A stretch of 64,000 nt of DNA. Origin: Gluconacetobacter diazotrophicus PA1 5. Its GTDB lineage: Bacteria > Pseudomonadota > Alphaproteobacteria > Acetobacterales > Acetobacteraceae. Made by a program: the position numbers and the translations under genes. Every line of letters begins with the position of its first letter. Position 1 is the first letter of the stretch. The stretch is taken from assembly GCF_000067045.1 (NCBI RefSeq), contig NC_010125.1, forward strand, positions 2,408,001-2,472,000, read 5' to 3'. Shown here piece by piece: positions 41,394 through 50,621 of this stretch. Below the pieces are notes generated by a model, which saw only the letters and a list, made by a program, of their open reading frames with translations, did not search any database and had not been told where the DNA came from.

Positions 41394-41422
41394 GGCCTGT
41401 CGGGACATGTCCCCGACAGGCC
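41394..41422 (+). terminator. long palindrome upstream of tyrS, possible terminator or leader hairpin
   Basis: GGCCTGTCGGG and CCCGACAGGCC form an 11-bp perfect stem around a 7-base ACATGTC loop. It lies 24 bases before the tyrS start codon. There is no T-run, so it may be a leader structure for tyrS rather than an intrinsic terminator. Confidence 0.5.
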
Positions 41423-41445
41423 GGCCCGCCAGAGAGTACCCGACT

Positions 41446-42687
41446 ATGCCTAAAAGCGAATTCCTCCAGGAAGCCGAAGCGCGCGGCTTCATCTTCCAGT
41501 GCACGGACATCGACGCCCTGGATGCCGCCCTGCAGGCGGGGCCGGTGGCGGGCTATATCGGATTCGACCCCACGGCCGACAGCCTGCATGTCGGCAGCCT
41601 GATCCAGATCATGATGCTGCGCCTGATGCAGAAGCACGGGCATCGGCCCGTGGCCCTGATGGGCGGGGGCACAGCGAAGATCGGCGATCCCTCGTTCCGC
41701 GAGGAAGCCCGCCAGTTGATGACGGACGAGACGATCGCGGCGAACCTGCGCGGGATCGAGGGCTGCCTGCGCCAGTTCCTGCAATTCGACGGCGCGGCCG
41801 GGGCCAGGCTGGCCAACAATGCCGACTGGCTGGACAGGCTGTCCTATATCGACCTGCTGCGCGACGTGGGCGTGCATTTTTCGGTCAACCGCATGCTGGC
41901 CTTCGATTCGGTCCGGTCGCGGCTGGAGCGCGAACAGGGGCTGACCTTTCTGGAATTCAACTATTCCATCCTGCAATCCTACGATTTCCGTGAACTGAGC
42001 CGCACGCAGGGCGTCACCCTGCAGATGGGCGGATCGGACCAGTGGGGCAACATCGTATCGGGCATCGACCTGGTGCGCCGGACGGACCAGAAGCAGGTCT
42101 TCGGCCTGACGACGCCGCTGCTGACCACCGCGTCCGGGGCCAAGATGGGCAAGTCCGCGCGCGGCGCGATCTGGCTGTCGGCGTCCCGGCTGCCGATCTT
42201 CGAATACTGGCAGTTCTGGCGCAACGTCGATGACGCGGATGTCGGCCGGTTCCTGCGCCTGTTCACCGACCTGCCCATCGCGGAATGCGACCGGCTGGCG
42301 GCCCTGGGCGGCACCGAGATCAACGAGGCGAAGAAGGTCCTGGCGACCGAGGCCACCGCCCTGTGCCACGGCCGCGCCGAAGCCGATGCCGCCGCCGAGG
42401 CCGCTCGCCGCACGTTCGAGGACGGGGCCGCGCCCGCCGCCCTGCCCGGCACGACGATCGCCGCCGACCTGCTGGCGGCGGGCATTCCCGCCTTCCGCCT
42501 GTTCGTCGAAAGCGGCATGGCCGCCAGCAATGGCGAGGCGCGGCGCCTGATTCGCGGCGGCGGCGCGCGGATCAACGACGTCGCGGTGCAGGATGAAGGC
42601 CAGGTGATCACCACGACGGACCTGGCGGACGGGGCCATCAAGCTGTCGTCGGGACGCAAGCACCATATCCTGGTGCGGCCCGCGTGA
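41446..42687 (+). CDS. tyrS: tyrosyl-tRNA synthetase
   Basis: Class I aminoacyl-tRNA synthetase charging tRNA-Tyr. The 413-residue protein (from ATG 41446) has the HIGH-type motif HVGS (48-51), the tyrosine-site segment GGSDQWGN, and the KMSKS-type motif KMGKS (233-237). The C-terminal S4 RNA-binding domain contains [14 protein letters not shown] and ends near residue 413. It belongs to the bacterial TyrRS-F type. A palindrome and a tandem repeat precede it. Confidence 0.96.
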   Translation: MPKSEFLQEAEARGFIFQCTDIDALDAALQAGPVAGYIGFDPTADSLHVGSLIQIMMLRLMQKHGHRPVALMGGGTAKIGDPSFREEARQLMTDETIAANLRGIEGCLRQFLQFDGAAGARLANNADWLDRLSYIDLLRDVGVHFSVNRMLAFDSVRSRLEREQGLTFLEFNYSILQSYDFRELSRTQGVTLQMGGSDQWGNIVSGIDLVRRTDQKQVFGLTTPLLTTASGAKMGKSARGAIWLSASRLPIFEYWQFWRNVDDADVGRFLRLFTDLPIAECDRLAALGGTEINEAKKVLATEATALCHGRAEADAAAEAARRTFEDGAAPAALPGTTIAADLLAAGIPAFRLFVESGMAASNGEARRLIRGGGARINDVAVQDEGQVITTTDLADGAIKLSSGRKHHILVRPA

Positions 42688-42700
42688 TGACGCCCGCCTG

Positions 42701-43111
42701 ATGGCTGCCGCGGCCGGGCCCGACGACGCCGCGCACCCGCCTGCGCCGCCCCCGCCCGTGCCGGACGCGCTGTGGCAGCGCCTTGCGCGCTCGGCCTTCC
42801 GCGCGCGCTTTCACCTGGACCCGAAGGACCGCGCCTATCTGACGGACAAGGGCATGGCGACCGTGATGACCCACGCCGCGGATTTCATCGCGCGCCGCCT
42901 GGCCCCCGCGCGTCCCGCCCGCGACGGGCGCCAGACGCCCTGGCGCGGGCACCCGGTCTTCGTCGCCCAGCACGCCACCGCTACCTGCTGTCGCGGCTGC
43001 CTGGAAAAATGGCACGGCCTGGCGCGCGGCCGCGAACTGGACGCCCCCGAACGGGCCTATGTCCTTACGGTGATTCGCACCTGGCTGGATCGCGAACAGG
43101 CAAGCGGCTGA
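42701..43111 (+). CDS. DUF4186 family protein
   Basis: A 136-residue protein. After a Pro/Ala-rich N-terminus it has the full DUF4186 signature: LARSAFRARFHLDPKDRAYL, GMATVMTHAADFIARRLAPA, then QTPWRGHPVFVAQHATATCC with GCLEKWHG. The paired cysteines and histidines suggest a metal site. Function unknown. It starts 13 bp after tyrS, likely co-transcribed. Its last 47 bp overlap the 3' end of the convergent Rieske gene. Confidence 0.85.
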   Translation: MAAAAGPDDAAHPPAPPPPVPDALWQRLARSAFRARFHLDPKDRAYLTDKGMATVMTHAADFIARRLAPARPARDGRQTPWRGHPVFVAQHATATCCRGCLEKWHGLARGRELDAPERAYVLTVIRTWLDREQASG

Positions 43112-43421
43112 TCCACACCGCGCCGTCACGGACGTCCGCCGGCACGCCCGGCACCGCGCAGGTCGGGTCGGCCACGCCGTCGGGCCCGACGTAAAGGCCC
43201 GATTCGTCGAACGCCCAGAGATGGAACGGACAGAGCAGGCGCCCGTTTTCGACATGACCGGCCGACAGGCGGGCGTCGCGATGCGGGCAGCGATCGGCGA
43301 AGACGCGGGGTTGCCCATCGGCCGCCATCCACACCACCAGCCCTTCGCCTTCCACCACGACGCGGCGCGGTCCGTCGCGTATGTCATCCATCACGCACAG
43401 GCGCGTCGGTTCGATATTCAT
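43065..43421 (-). CDS. small Rieske [2Fe-2S] protein
   Basis: A 118-residue soluble Rieske ferredoxin-like protein. Cluster ligands are Cys45/His47 (CPHRDARLSAGH) and Cys64/His67 (CPFHLWAFD), the C-x-H...C-x2-H pattern. It resembles the NirD/biphenyl-dioxygenase ferredoxin type with no membrane anchor. Partner oxygenase or reductase is not nearby. ATG 43421 (MNIEPTRL) is preferred over 43439. Confidence 0.85.
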   Translation of the reverse strand: MNIEPTRLCVMDDIRDGPRRVVVEGEGLVVWMAADGQPRVFADRCPHRDARLSAGHVENGRLLCPFHLWAFDESGLYVGPDGVADPTCAVPGVPADVRDGAVWISRLPVRDPARCESP

Positions 43422-43515
43422 CCGTCCCCTACCTGACATGGCCCATTCCGGTGCCTACCTGTTGCCTATCCCGTCCGAAGCGATCAGGCTAGAATGAACC
43501 TACTGAGATGACAGG

Positions 43516-44775
43516 ATGAACGGCTTCATGACTTCCGCATCGTCCCATGACGGCCTGCTGGACCGGCTGGCCGAGGTCGCGGTCCGAACCGGACTGAACC
43601 TGGCGCCGGGCCAGCAATTGCTGATCACCGCGTCGCTGGACGCGGTTCCGCTGGTGCGCCGCATCACCGAACACGCCTATCGCGCCGGCGCGTCGCTGGT
43701 CACGCCGTTCTTCTCGGACGACGAGATGACGCTGGCGCGATTCCGCCACGCCCCGGATGCGTCCTTCGACGTCGCGGCCGGCTGGCTGCAGGACGGCATG
43801 GCCAACGCCTATCGCCAGGGCGCCGCGCGGATGGCCGTGACCGGCGGCAGCCCCACCCTGCTGGCTGGGGAAGACCCGGACCGCGTCGCCCGCGCCGGCA
43901 AGGCCAGTTCGCTGGCCGGCCGCCCGGCGATGGAACTGATCACCAATTTCGCCGTCAACTGGAACATCGTCGCCTGCGCCACCCCGGCCTGGGCCGCGCA
44001 GGTGTTCCCCGACGATGCCCCGGACAGGGCGCTGGCCCGGCTGTGGGACGCGATCTTCCTGGCGTCCCGCGTCACGGTGGACGACCCCGTGGCGGCGTGG
44101 GTCGAGCATAACGACACGCTGCACCGCCGCGCCGACTGGCTGAACGAGCGCCGGTTCGCGGCGCTGCAGTTCACCGGGCCGGGTACGGACCTGACGGTGG
44201 GGCTGGCGGACGGCCATGCCTGGGCCGGCGGGTCGGAACCGGCGCGCAACGGCATCGTGTGCAACCCCAATATCCCGACCGAGGAAGTCTTCACCACGCC
44301 GCACGCGCGGCGGGTCGAGGGCTATGTCCGCGCGACGAAGCCCCTGTTCCACCAGGGCACGCTGATCGACGGCATCGCGGTCCGCTTCGCCGACGGGCGC
44401 ATCGTCGAAGCGCATGCGACCGAGGGGCTGGAGGTGCTGGAACGCATCCTGGACACCGACGAGGGCGCCCGCCGGCTGGGCGAGGTGGCGCTGGTGCCGC
44501 ATTCCTCGCCGATTTCGCAGAGCGGCGTGCTGTTTCGCAACACGCTCTTCGACGAAAACGCGTCCAGCCATATCGCGCTGGGCCAAGCCTACACGAAATG
44601 CATGCTGGATACCGAGAACCAGACGCCCGAGCAGATCCAGGCCCGTGGCGCCAACAGCAGCTTCATCCATATCGACTGGATGATCGGCTCGGCCGAGATC
44701 GACGTGACCGCCATCACCCAGGATGGCGCGCGCGAACCCCTGATGAAACATGGCGAGTGGGTCAACAAAGTATGA
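43516..44775 (+). CDS. M29-family aminopeptidase
   Basis: A 419-residue metallo-aminopeptidase of the AmpS/PepS (thermophilic aminopeptidase) family. The metal-site residues are in NIPTEEVFTTP, HSSPIS, FDENASSHIALGQAY and IHIDWMIGS, all conserved. Acts in the cytoplasm, trimming peptide N-termini. Starts at ATG 43516 or 43528; the family N-terminus does not decide. Its stop overlaps the next gene as ATGA, so the two are coupled. Confidence 0.93.
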   Translation: MNGFMTSASSHDGLLDRLAEVAVRTGLNLAPGQQLLITASLDAVPLVRRITEHAYRAGASLVTPFFSDDEMTLARFRHAPDASFDVAAGWLQDGMANAYRQGAARMAVTGGSPTLLAGEDPDRVARAGKASSLAGRPAMELITNFAVNWNIVACATPAWAAQVFPDDAPDRALARLWDAIFLASRVTVDDPVAAWVEHNDTLHRRADWLNERRFAALQFTGPGTDLTVGLADGHAWAGGSEPARNGIVCNPNIPTEEVFTTPHARRVEGYVRATKPLFHQGTLIDGIAVRFADGRIVEAHATEGLEVLERILDTDEGARRLGEVALVPHSSPISQSGVLFRNTLFDENASSHIALGQAYTKCMLDTENQTPEQIQARGANSSFIHIDWMIGSAEIDVTAITQDGAREPLMKHGEWVNKV

Positions 44776-45278
44776 AAACGCGACTGATCATCCTCGCGGC
44801 GGCGCTGGCCGTGTCCCTTCCCCTGTCCGCCATGGCGCAACAGCAGGCGCCCCAGCAGGGCCAGCCGACCGCGGCGGAGCAGGCCGCCTTCCAGCGTGAC
44901 ATGGAGGCGGCGGCGCAGTACCGCCTGCCCAACGATTTCCTGCCGCGCATGACCGCGACGGTCCGTGCCGTCCAGGCCGCCAACATCGCGCCGCCGAACG
45001 CGCCGAACCTGTCGCTGGCCCAGACGATCGACCGGACGGCCGCCATTCCCGGCCTGGCGCCGATCCTGGCCGCCCATGGCTTCACCCCGCGCGACTTCGT
45101 GATGGGCATCACGACCTTCGGCCTGACCGAAGCCCTGATCCAGCAGCCGCCGCCGCCCGGCGCGCACGCCCCCACCCCGAACCCGGCCAACGTCGCCCTG
45201 ATCCGCAATTCCCCCCAGGAAGCCCAGGCCCTGATGCAGGCCATGGGCGGGCCGGCCGGTCCCGGCCAGCAGCAGTAA
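44772..45278 (+). CDS. secreted protein of unknown function, Gln/Pro-rich ends
   Basis: A 168-residue protein with a clear signal peptide (MKTRLIILAAALAVSLPLSA, cleavage near AMA, residue 22). The mature middle part (RDMEAAAQYRLPNDFLPRM and LAPILAAHGFTPRDFVMG) is helical and charged, flanked by Gln- and Pro-rich ends. I do not recognise the family. It is coupled to the M29 aminopeptidase gene by a four-base overlap, although the enzyme looks cytoplasmic and this protein periplasmic. Confidence 0.7.
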   Translation: MKTRLIILAAALAVSLPLSAMAQQQAPQQGQPTAAEQAAFQRDMEAAAQYRLPNDFLPRMTATVRAVQAANIAPPNAPNLSLAQTIDRTAAIPGLAPILAAHGFTPRDFVMGITTFGLTEALIQQPPPPGAHAPTPNPANVALIRNSPQEAQALMQAMGGPAGPGQQQ

Positions 45279-45312
45279 CGGCAGCAGTACCCGGCCCTGA
45301 CCGGGACGGCGG

Positions 45313-46452
45313 TCAGCCGGCATCGTCGGTCGGCGTCGTCCCGGGTGCCAGCAGGGCCATCTTGGTGCGGCCGACCACGATGTCCTCGTCATACCGGGCG
45401 CGAGCCCGCTCACGCCCGACTTCGCCCATCCGGTAGCGCAGGTCCGGGTCGCGGACCAGGCAGCCGAGGGAGCGCGCCAGCGGCACGGCCTCGCCCGGGG
45501 GAACCAGCAGCCCGGTGCGGCCGTTCACGACCTGTTCGCGCGGGCCGCGAATATCGCTGGCCACCACCGGCAGGCCGGTCAGCATCGCCTCGATCACCGA
45601 CATCGGCAGTCCCTCGAAATGGCTGGGCAGGGTGAAGATATCCGCCGCCGCCAGCAGGGCCGGAACGTCCTCGCGATAGCCCAGGCACCGCAGCCGCGCG
45701 CCAAGTACCCGCTGCGCCTCCTCGAAGCACGAATCGAGCGATTCTCCATGGTCGGACTCCAGGCGTTCGCCCACCACCCACAGCATCGCGCCGGACACCT
45801 GCTCCATCGCCTTCAGCAGTTCCGGATAGCCCTTGTGCCGCACCAGCCGTGACACGGCGATGATGACCACCGCCCCTTCCGCCACCCCCAGTTCGGCGCG
45901 AATCCGCCGCCGTGCCTCGGGATCGGGCTGGAAGAGGGAGGGGTTGCGCCCATTGCCCACCGCCAGCGGCGCCGGGTGGATCTTCAGGCGCCGGGCGTCC
46001 TCGGCCTCCTGCACCGATACGGTGAAATACCGGTCGGTGATCCGCCCGGCCAGCCATTCCAGCACCAGCGCCAGACCGCGCCGTGGGGCGGGCCCCGGCT
46101 GGTTGAACAGGAAGCCATGGCAGGTATAGGCCACGCACGGCACGCGGCACAGCCACGCCGCCAGGCGGCCCAGCAGGCCGCTGATCGGCATGTGGGCGTG
46201 GACGATGTCCGGCTTTTCCTCCCGGATCAGCCGGACCAGCGCGATCAGCGCCTGCATCTGCGCCAGGGGCGAGAAGGATCGGACCAGCGGCACCGTCTCG
46301 ACGCGGAATCCCTCGCCGCGCACATCGGCCAGCAGGGGACCGTCCGCGCAGACGCCGACGACCTCGTGCCCATCGGCGCGCAGGCCCCGCATCAGCGGCA
46401 GCAGGAAGTGCCGCAGCGAAAAATCGACATTGGTGATTTCGAGAATTTTCAT
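45313..46452 (-). CDS. GT4-family glycosyltransferase
   Basis: A 379-residue glycosyltransferase. MKILEITNVDFSLRHFLLPL opens the N-terminal domain; the acceptor-side motif is HAHMPISGLLGRLAAW. The donor domain has AVSRLVRHKGYPELL and LPSHFEGLPMSVIEAMLTGL with two spaced glutamates. It resembles transferases of surface polysaccharide or LPS synthesis. It is 36 bp downstream of the heparinase-family gene on the same strand, which suggests a joint role in exopolysaccharide metabolism, but that is inference. Confidence 0.88.
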   Translation of the reverse strand: MKILEITNVDFSLRHFLLPLMRGLRADGHEVVGVCADGPLLADVRGEGFRVETVPLVRSFSPLAQMQALIALVRLIREEKPDIVHAHMPISGLLGRLAAWLCRVPCVAYTCHGFLFNQPGPAPRRGLALVLEWLAGRITDRYFTVSVQEAEDARRLKIHPAPLAVGNGRNPSLFQPDPEARRRIRAELGVAEGAVVIIAVSRLVRHKGYPELLKAMEQVSGAMLWVVGERLESDHGESLDSCFEEAQRVLGARLRCLGYREDVPALLAAADIFTLPSHFEGLPMSVIEAMLTGLPVVASDIRGPREQVVNGRTGLLVPPGEAVPLARSLGCLVRDPDLRYRMGEVGRERARARYDEDIVVGRTKMALLAPGTTPTDDAG

Positions 46453-46488
46453 ACCCGGTTCCGGGCCACCAGGCCGCGTGGCGCGCCC

Positions 46489-48282
46489 CTACCCTTCCAT
46501 CTGCATCAACGCCCAGCGCACGACCTGGCGTGTACGCTCGCCGCTCTCGGCCTGGGGCACGGGCTTCGCCGGGGGGGCCGCGTCAGGGGTGTCGGCGTTC
46601 CGGGCCGGCCCGTCTTCATCCGCATGGTCCCGGGCGGCCCGATCCTCATCTGTCCGGCCTTCATCCGCCGGCTCCTTATCCGCCTGATCGGTATCCGCCT
46701 GATTGTCCTCTGCCTGATCTTCGTCCGCATGGTCGCCGGGACGCACCCGGACGACGAGCTGCCGGCTGCGCTCGGGGGTCGTTCCGCCGCAATAGACGCT
46801 TTCCTCGACCGCGACCTTGCCGCCGTCGGCACGGAATTTCCAGATCTGGCCGCCGACGTCCAGGATGACGATCTGGGCATCGGCATCCCATTCCGCACCG
46901 ACCGACGGATGGAGGTGGAAGCGCAGCACGAAGGATTGCTGGCGCTCGCCCTCGACGATTTCCTCGCCCCGCAGGTCCTCGCCCCCGTTTCCCAGATAGA
47001 GGCGCCGCCGCCAGGATGCGCCGAACGGCGCGTGATAGCCGTCATGGGACAGGTCCAGCCAATGCGCGCCGTCCTGGGCCACCTGTTCGGCCGTCACATG
47101 GACCGGCCGGCGCAGGATTCCGCCCTGCGGCGCGAAGTCCGAGGACGAGGTATCCTCCAGAACCAGCAGGGAATGGGCCGCGCTTTCGCGCAGGGCCCGT
47201 CGCCATTCCGGCCCCTCGCCCGCGCCGCAATTGACGATCACCCGCCGCCGCGCCACCGAAAATTCGAACGACAGCGTGCCGGCATGGGCATCTTCATCGA
47301 AGCCGGGCGGCGGCGGGGGGGCCGCGTCCACCAGCAGCAGCGACCGGCCGACCTGCAGGCGGATGAAGCCGCCGTCCGGCATCGCGGTGGCCACCACGCG
47401 CGTGCGCGTCGCCTGCGACAGCACCGTCTCGATCATCGCGACATTGCCCGTGTGGCTGCCGTTGAACAGCGCCAGCCCGCCGTCGCCATGCCGCATCGCG
47501 CGCAGCACGGGACTCATCCGATCCAGCGCCAGGGTCAGGGCCATGGGCGGGGCGATCTGCGCGGCGTGCAGCATCGCGTGCATTTCCGCCAGTTCGCGCA
47601 GCACCAGGAACTGGATTTCCGGGCTGCGCTGGATATGGCAGCCGTCCGGCAGTATCTGCCGTTCCAGTTCGGCGTCGATATAGCGCCGGAACCGCACCAG
47701 GAAGCCGCTATGGTCGGGCATGGCGATCGCCGCCGCCAGCAGGCCCTTGAACGCGGCCAGCGCCCGCCAGTCATGCGATTCGGGCGGCATCAGGGCGGCA
47801 ATCGTCCGTCCTTCCGCCAGCAGGCGCTGCATCAGGCGCTGGCGAAACCCGTCATCGGCGGAAGCGGCGAAGAAATCGTAATGGCCCAGCCACGACGCCA
47901 GCCGCGTGCCCGTCACGGCGCAGTCACGCACCATCGGGTCGCTGGGCGGATGGGACAGCCAGTCATCGACCAGCGCCCGCGCCTGCAGCCGCGCCGAATC
48001 GGTCCCGACCGCGCGCAGGTCGCGCAGCCAGGCGAATCCGTGCAGGCAGGCCCGGAAGCGCTCGGGGTAGGACGGGTCCTCCCACCGGCCCGGGCCGATC
48101 GGCCGCGTGACGCCGGCATGAGACAGGCTGCCGCGGAGCAGCCGCGCGCCCGATGCCGCATCGCCCGGCCACAGGTCGCGAACGGCATGGACCGGCTGGG
48201 GCGGGACGCGGCCCAACCCGGCCAGCGACGGCAGGCGTGCCAGTGAAAGACGCGCGTCCTGGCTCCAGCGTCGCAGGACCAT
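46489..48282 (-). CDS. heparinase II/III-family protein with an acidic repeat insert
   Basis: A 597-residue protein. The N-terminal half is helical (SYPERFRACLHGFAWLRDLR), as in the alginate-lyase-like toroid, and the C-terminal half has the heparinase II/III beta-sandwich with DSSSDFAPQGGI-type and HDGYHAPFGASWRRRLYL segments. It has no signal peptide, so either it is cytoplasmic or secretion is non-classical. At about residues 515-560 it carries a degenerate acidic repeat (DHADEDQAEDNQADTDQADK) that the family lacks. ATG 48282 is chosen. In Acetobacteraceae this gene commonly neighbours rsmB-rpe; the enzyme's substrate is unknown. Confidence 0.85.
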   Translation of the reverse strand: MVLRRWSQDARLSLARLPSLAGLGRVPPQPVHAVRDLWPGDAASGARLLRGSLSHAGVTRPIGPGRWEDPSYPERFRACLHGFAWLRDLRAVGTDSARLQARALVDDWLSHPPSDPMVRDCAVTGTRLASWLGHYDFFAASADDGFRQRLMQRLLAEGRTIAALMPPESHDWRALAAFKGLLAAAIAMPDHSGFLVRFRRYIDAELERQILPDGCHIQRSPEIQFLVLRELAEMHAMLHAAQIAPPMALTLALDRMSPVLRAMRHGDGGLALFNGSHTGNVAMIETVLSQATRTRVVATAMPDGGFIRLQVGRSLLLVDAAPPPPPGFDEDAHAGTLSFEFSVARRRVIVNCGAGEGPEWRRALRESAAHSLLVLEDTSSSDFAPQGGILRRPVHVTAEQVAQDGAHWLDLSHDGYHAPFGASWRRRLYLGNGGEDLRGEEIVEGERQQSFVLRFHLHPSVGAEWDADAQIVILDVGGQIWKFRADGGKVAVEESVYCGGTTPERSRQLVVRVRPGDHADEDQAEDNQADTDQADKEPADEGRTDEDRAARDHADEDGPARNADTPDAAPPAKPVPQAESGERTRQVVRWALMQMEG

Positions 48283-48343
48283 CAGGCCCCTCTCATCCCA
48301 CGATATCCGGACGCGCGCCGTGCGTCCGTCAGTCCGGCTTTCG

Positions 48344-49021
48344 TCATGCGGGCCGGCGGCCGGCCTCGCGCAGGGCGGAAATCGCCCGGCCATAATCCGG
48401 CTGGCCGTAGACCGAGGTTCCGGCCACCAGCATGTCGGCCCCCGCCTCTGTGGCCAGCGCCGCGGTTTCCACATCCACGCCGCCATCGACGCCGATGCGG
48501 ATGTCGCGGCCCGTCGCGTCCGCCAGGCGGCGCAGCGTGCGGATCTTGCCCAACTGGCTGGTCAGGAATTTCTGGCCCCCGAAACCGGGGTTGACCGTCA
48601 TGACCAGGATCACGTCCACCAGGTCCAGCACCTCGGCCACCGCCTCGGGCGGGGTGGCGGGGCAGATGGCGACCCCCGGCTTCACGCCCAGCGAGCGGAT
48701 ATGCTGCAGGGTCCGATGGGTATGGGGGCCGGCCTCGATATGGACATGGATATGGTCGGCGCCCGCCTGGGCAAACATTTCCAGGTACGGATCGACCGGC
48801 GCCATCATCAGGTGGACGTCGAACACCAGGCTGGATTGCGGGCGCAACGCCTTGATGAGCTGCGCGCCGAAGGACAGGTTCGGCACGAAATGGCCGTCCA
48901 TCACGTCCAGGTGCAGCCAGTCGGCACCCGCGCGCTCGACGGCGCTGACTTCGTCCGCCATGCGGGAGAAATCAGCCGACAGGACGCTGGGCGCGACGAG
49001 GGGGGGGAAGTGAGCAGGCAT
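48344..49021 (-). CDS. rpe: ribulose-phosphate 3-epimerase
   Basis: Interconverts ribulose 5-phosphate and xylulose 5-phosphate in the pentose phosphate pathway, the main sugar route of acetic acid bacteria. The 225-residue TIM-barrel enzyme has LSADFSRM at the N-terminus, HLDVMDGHFVPNLSFG with metal-binding His and Asp, MTVNPGFGGQKF and GVDGGVD. It begins at ATG 49021. Downstream genes on the same strand are the heparinase-family and glycosyltransferase genes. Confidence 0.96.
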   Translation of the reverse strand: MPAHFPPLVAPSVLSADFSRMADEVSAVERAGADWLHLDVMDGHFVPNLSFGAQLIKALRPQSSLVFDVHLMMAPVDPYLEMFAQAGADHIHVHIEAGPHTHRTLQHIRSLGVKPGVAICPATPPEAVAEVLDLVDVILVMTVNPGFGGQKFLTSQLGKIRTLRRLADATGRDIRIGVDGGVDVETAALATEAGADMLVAGTSVYGQPDYGRAISALREAGRRPA

Positions 49022-49127
49022 GGGGACAGTGTAACAGTAAATCACATGCCGCGTGCAAGCCGTTGCGTGCCTCCGTCGCATCCCGGCGGATCACGATCGT
49101 GCTTGCCCGCGTCCATGTCCCCTGCTG

Positions 49128-49171
49128 CCCTGGGTTCCATGCCGGCCCTGGGTCCCGTGCCTGCCCTGGCC
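49128..49171. repeat. degenerate 18-bp tandem repeat between rsmB and rpe
   Basis: CCCTGGGTTCCATGCCGG (49128-49145) and CCCTGGGTCCCGTGCCTG (49146-49163) are followed by a partial third unit, CCCTGGCC. It lies in the 154-bp gap between rsmB and rpe. Confidence 0.75.
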
Positions 49172-49175
49172 CGGC

Positions 49176-50477
49176 CTACCGGCGGCGGAACCGCGCCGCG
49201 AAGAATCCGTCCATGCCGCCCTGTTCCGTCCACAGGCCCGGATGGGTGCGCAGCCAGCCTTCCTTCGTCAGGGCTTCGGGCAGCACGGCCAGTTCCTCCG
49301 CCGTGAAGGGATCGGGTTCCAGCCCATCGCCTCGGCCGCGCGTACGCGTTCCGGCCCTACGTCGGGCTGGAGCGAGCACACCGCATAGACCAGCCGGACA
49401 GGGGACGCAGCATGTCGCGCGCCGCCGGTCCTGGCCCTCGGTCAGCGCCGTCAGGCGCGGGCGCTTGATCCACAGCACGTCGGGGTGGCGGTGTGCGGTG
49501 CCCGTCGCCGAACAGGGCGCATCCAGCAGCACGGCGTCCAGCGGCGCGTCCGGCCGCCACGTGGCGGCGTCGCCCTGGACCAGTTTGCACCCGGTCGGCC
49601 AGTCCGAGGCGGTCCAGTTCTCCTTCAGCCGCGCCAGCCGGCCCGGCTCCCGCTCGATGGCCGTGACCTCGGCCCCCGCCACGGCCAGTTGTGCCGTCTT
49701 GCCCCCCGGGGCGGCGCACAGGTCCGCGATCCGCTCACCCGCGCGGGGCGCCAGCAGGCGCGCCGGCAGGGCGGCGGCCGCGTCCTGCACCCAGAACGCG
49801 CCCTGCGCATAGCCCGGCAGGTCGGCCACACGGGTGCCGGCCGGCAGGCGCAGGGTCCCGGTGGGCAGCATCACCCCGCCGGGCGGCCGTTCGGCCTCCG
49901 GCAGCCCCGGCCGCAATGTCAGGTCCAGCGGGGCCTCCTGGCCCAGCGCCTCGGCCACCGGGCGCGCCAGGCTGCCCCATGCGCCCCACAGCCAGGGGGG
50001 CACGTCCAGCCGGGCCTGGTCCAGCCCCTCCAGCGCCCCGGCGCCGGCCTGGGCCACCCGGCGCAGCACGGCGTTGACCAGTCCCGCGAACGGCACCAGC
50101 CCCCGCCGGCGCGCCAGCGAGACCGCCGTGCCGACCGCCGCATGGGCGGGCGTGTCCAGGAACAGGATCTGCGCCACGCCGATCAGCAGCACCGTGCGCA
50201 CCGGCAGGGGCGGCTCCTTCTTCAGGAAGGGTTCCAGCACCATGCCCGCCGTGCCCATGTGACGCAGCACGGTCGCCGCCAGACGGTGCGCGGCGGCACG
50301 GTCGCGCGCGTCCGCGTCCCGTGCGGCGGCGGACTGGTCCAGGCTGGTTTCCAGCATGCGCCGGTGTTCCAGCACCCCCTGCACGATATCGAAGGCGATA
50401 TCCCGCGTCGGGTCCGCCGCGGCCCCGCGCGGGCCGCGCCCCCGCGCGCCTGACCTGTCTGGTACGCCCTGAATCAT
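49176..50477 (-). CDS. rsmB: 16S rRNA m5C967 methyltransferase, locally out of frame
   Basis: Methylates C967 of 16S rRNA. The N-terminal NusB-like domain (residues about 20-160) is followed by the Rossmann methyltransferase: AAPGGKTAQLA (SAM site), AIEREPGRLARLKEN, and LLDAPCSATGTAHRHPDV with the first catalytic cysteine. Between 49326 and 49424 the expected sequence (MLRPGGRLVYAVCSLQPD, carrying the second catalytic cysteine) is not in the main frame but is recoverable from the adjacent one, so three or four single bases appear missing. The C-terminus resumes normally at GLEPDPFTAEEL. ATG 50477 is chosen. If literal, the enzyme lacks its methylating cysteine. Confidence 0.85.
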   Translation of the reverse strand: MIQGVPDRSGARGRGPRGAAADPTRDIAFDIVQGVLEHRRMLETSLDQSAAARDADARDRAAAHRLAATVLRHMGTAGMVLEPFLKKEPPLPVRTVLLIGVAQILFLDTPAHAAVGTAVSLARRRGLVPFAGLVNAVLRRVAQAGAGALEGLDQARLDVPPWLWGAWGSLARPVAEALGQEAPLDLTLRPGLPEAERPPGGVMLPTGTLRLPAGTRVADLPGYAQGAFWVQDAAAALPARLLAPRAGERIADLCAAPGGKTAQLAVAGAEVTAIEREPGRLARLKENWTASDWPTGCKLVQGDAATWRPDAPLDAVLLDAPCSATGTAHRHPDVLWIKRPRLTALTEGQDRRRATCCVPCPAGLCGVLAPARRRAGTRTRGRGDGLEPDPFTAEELAVLPEALTKEGWLRTHPGLWTEQGGMDGFFAARFRRR

Positions 50478-50621
50478 ATCCGCCCGACTTGCCCCGTTCC
50501 CGATCGTTGGTTCGACATCCGGCGTGCTGATCGCACGCCCGCCCCCGGGCCGCCAGTCCCCCGCCGGGGAATTCTGCCCGCCGCCCTTGACCGCCGGGCC
50601 GCGCGGCCCAACCGTAGCACC

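Noticed and set aside
41345-41422. CRISPR-like repeats
   Set aside because: Only two directly abutting units with no spacers and no cas gene nearby.
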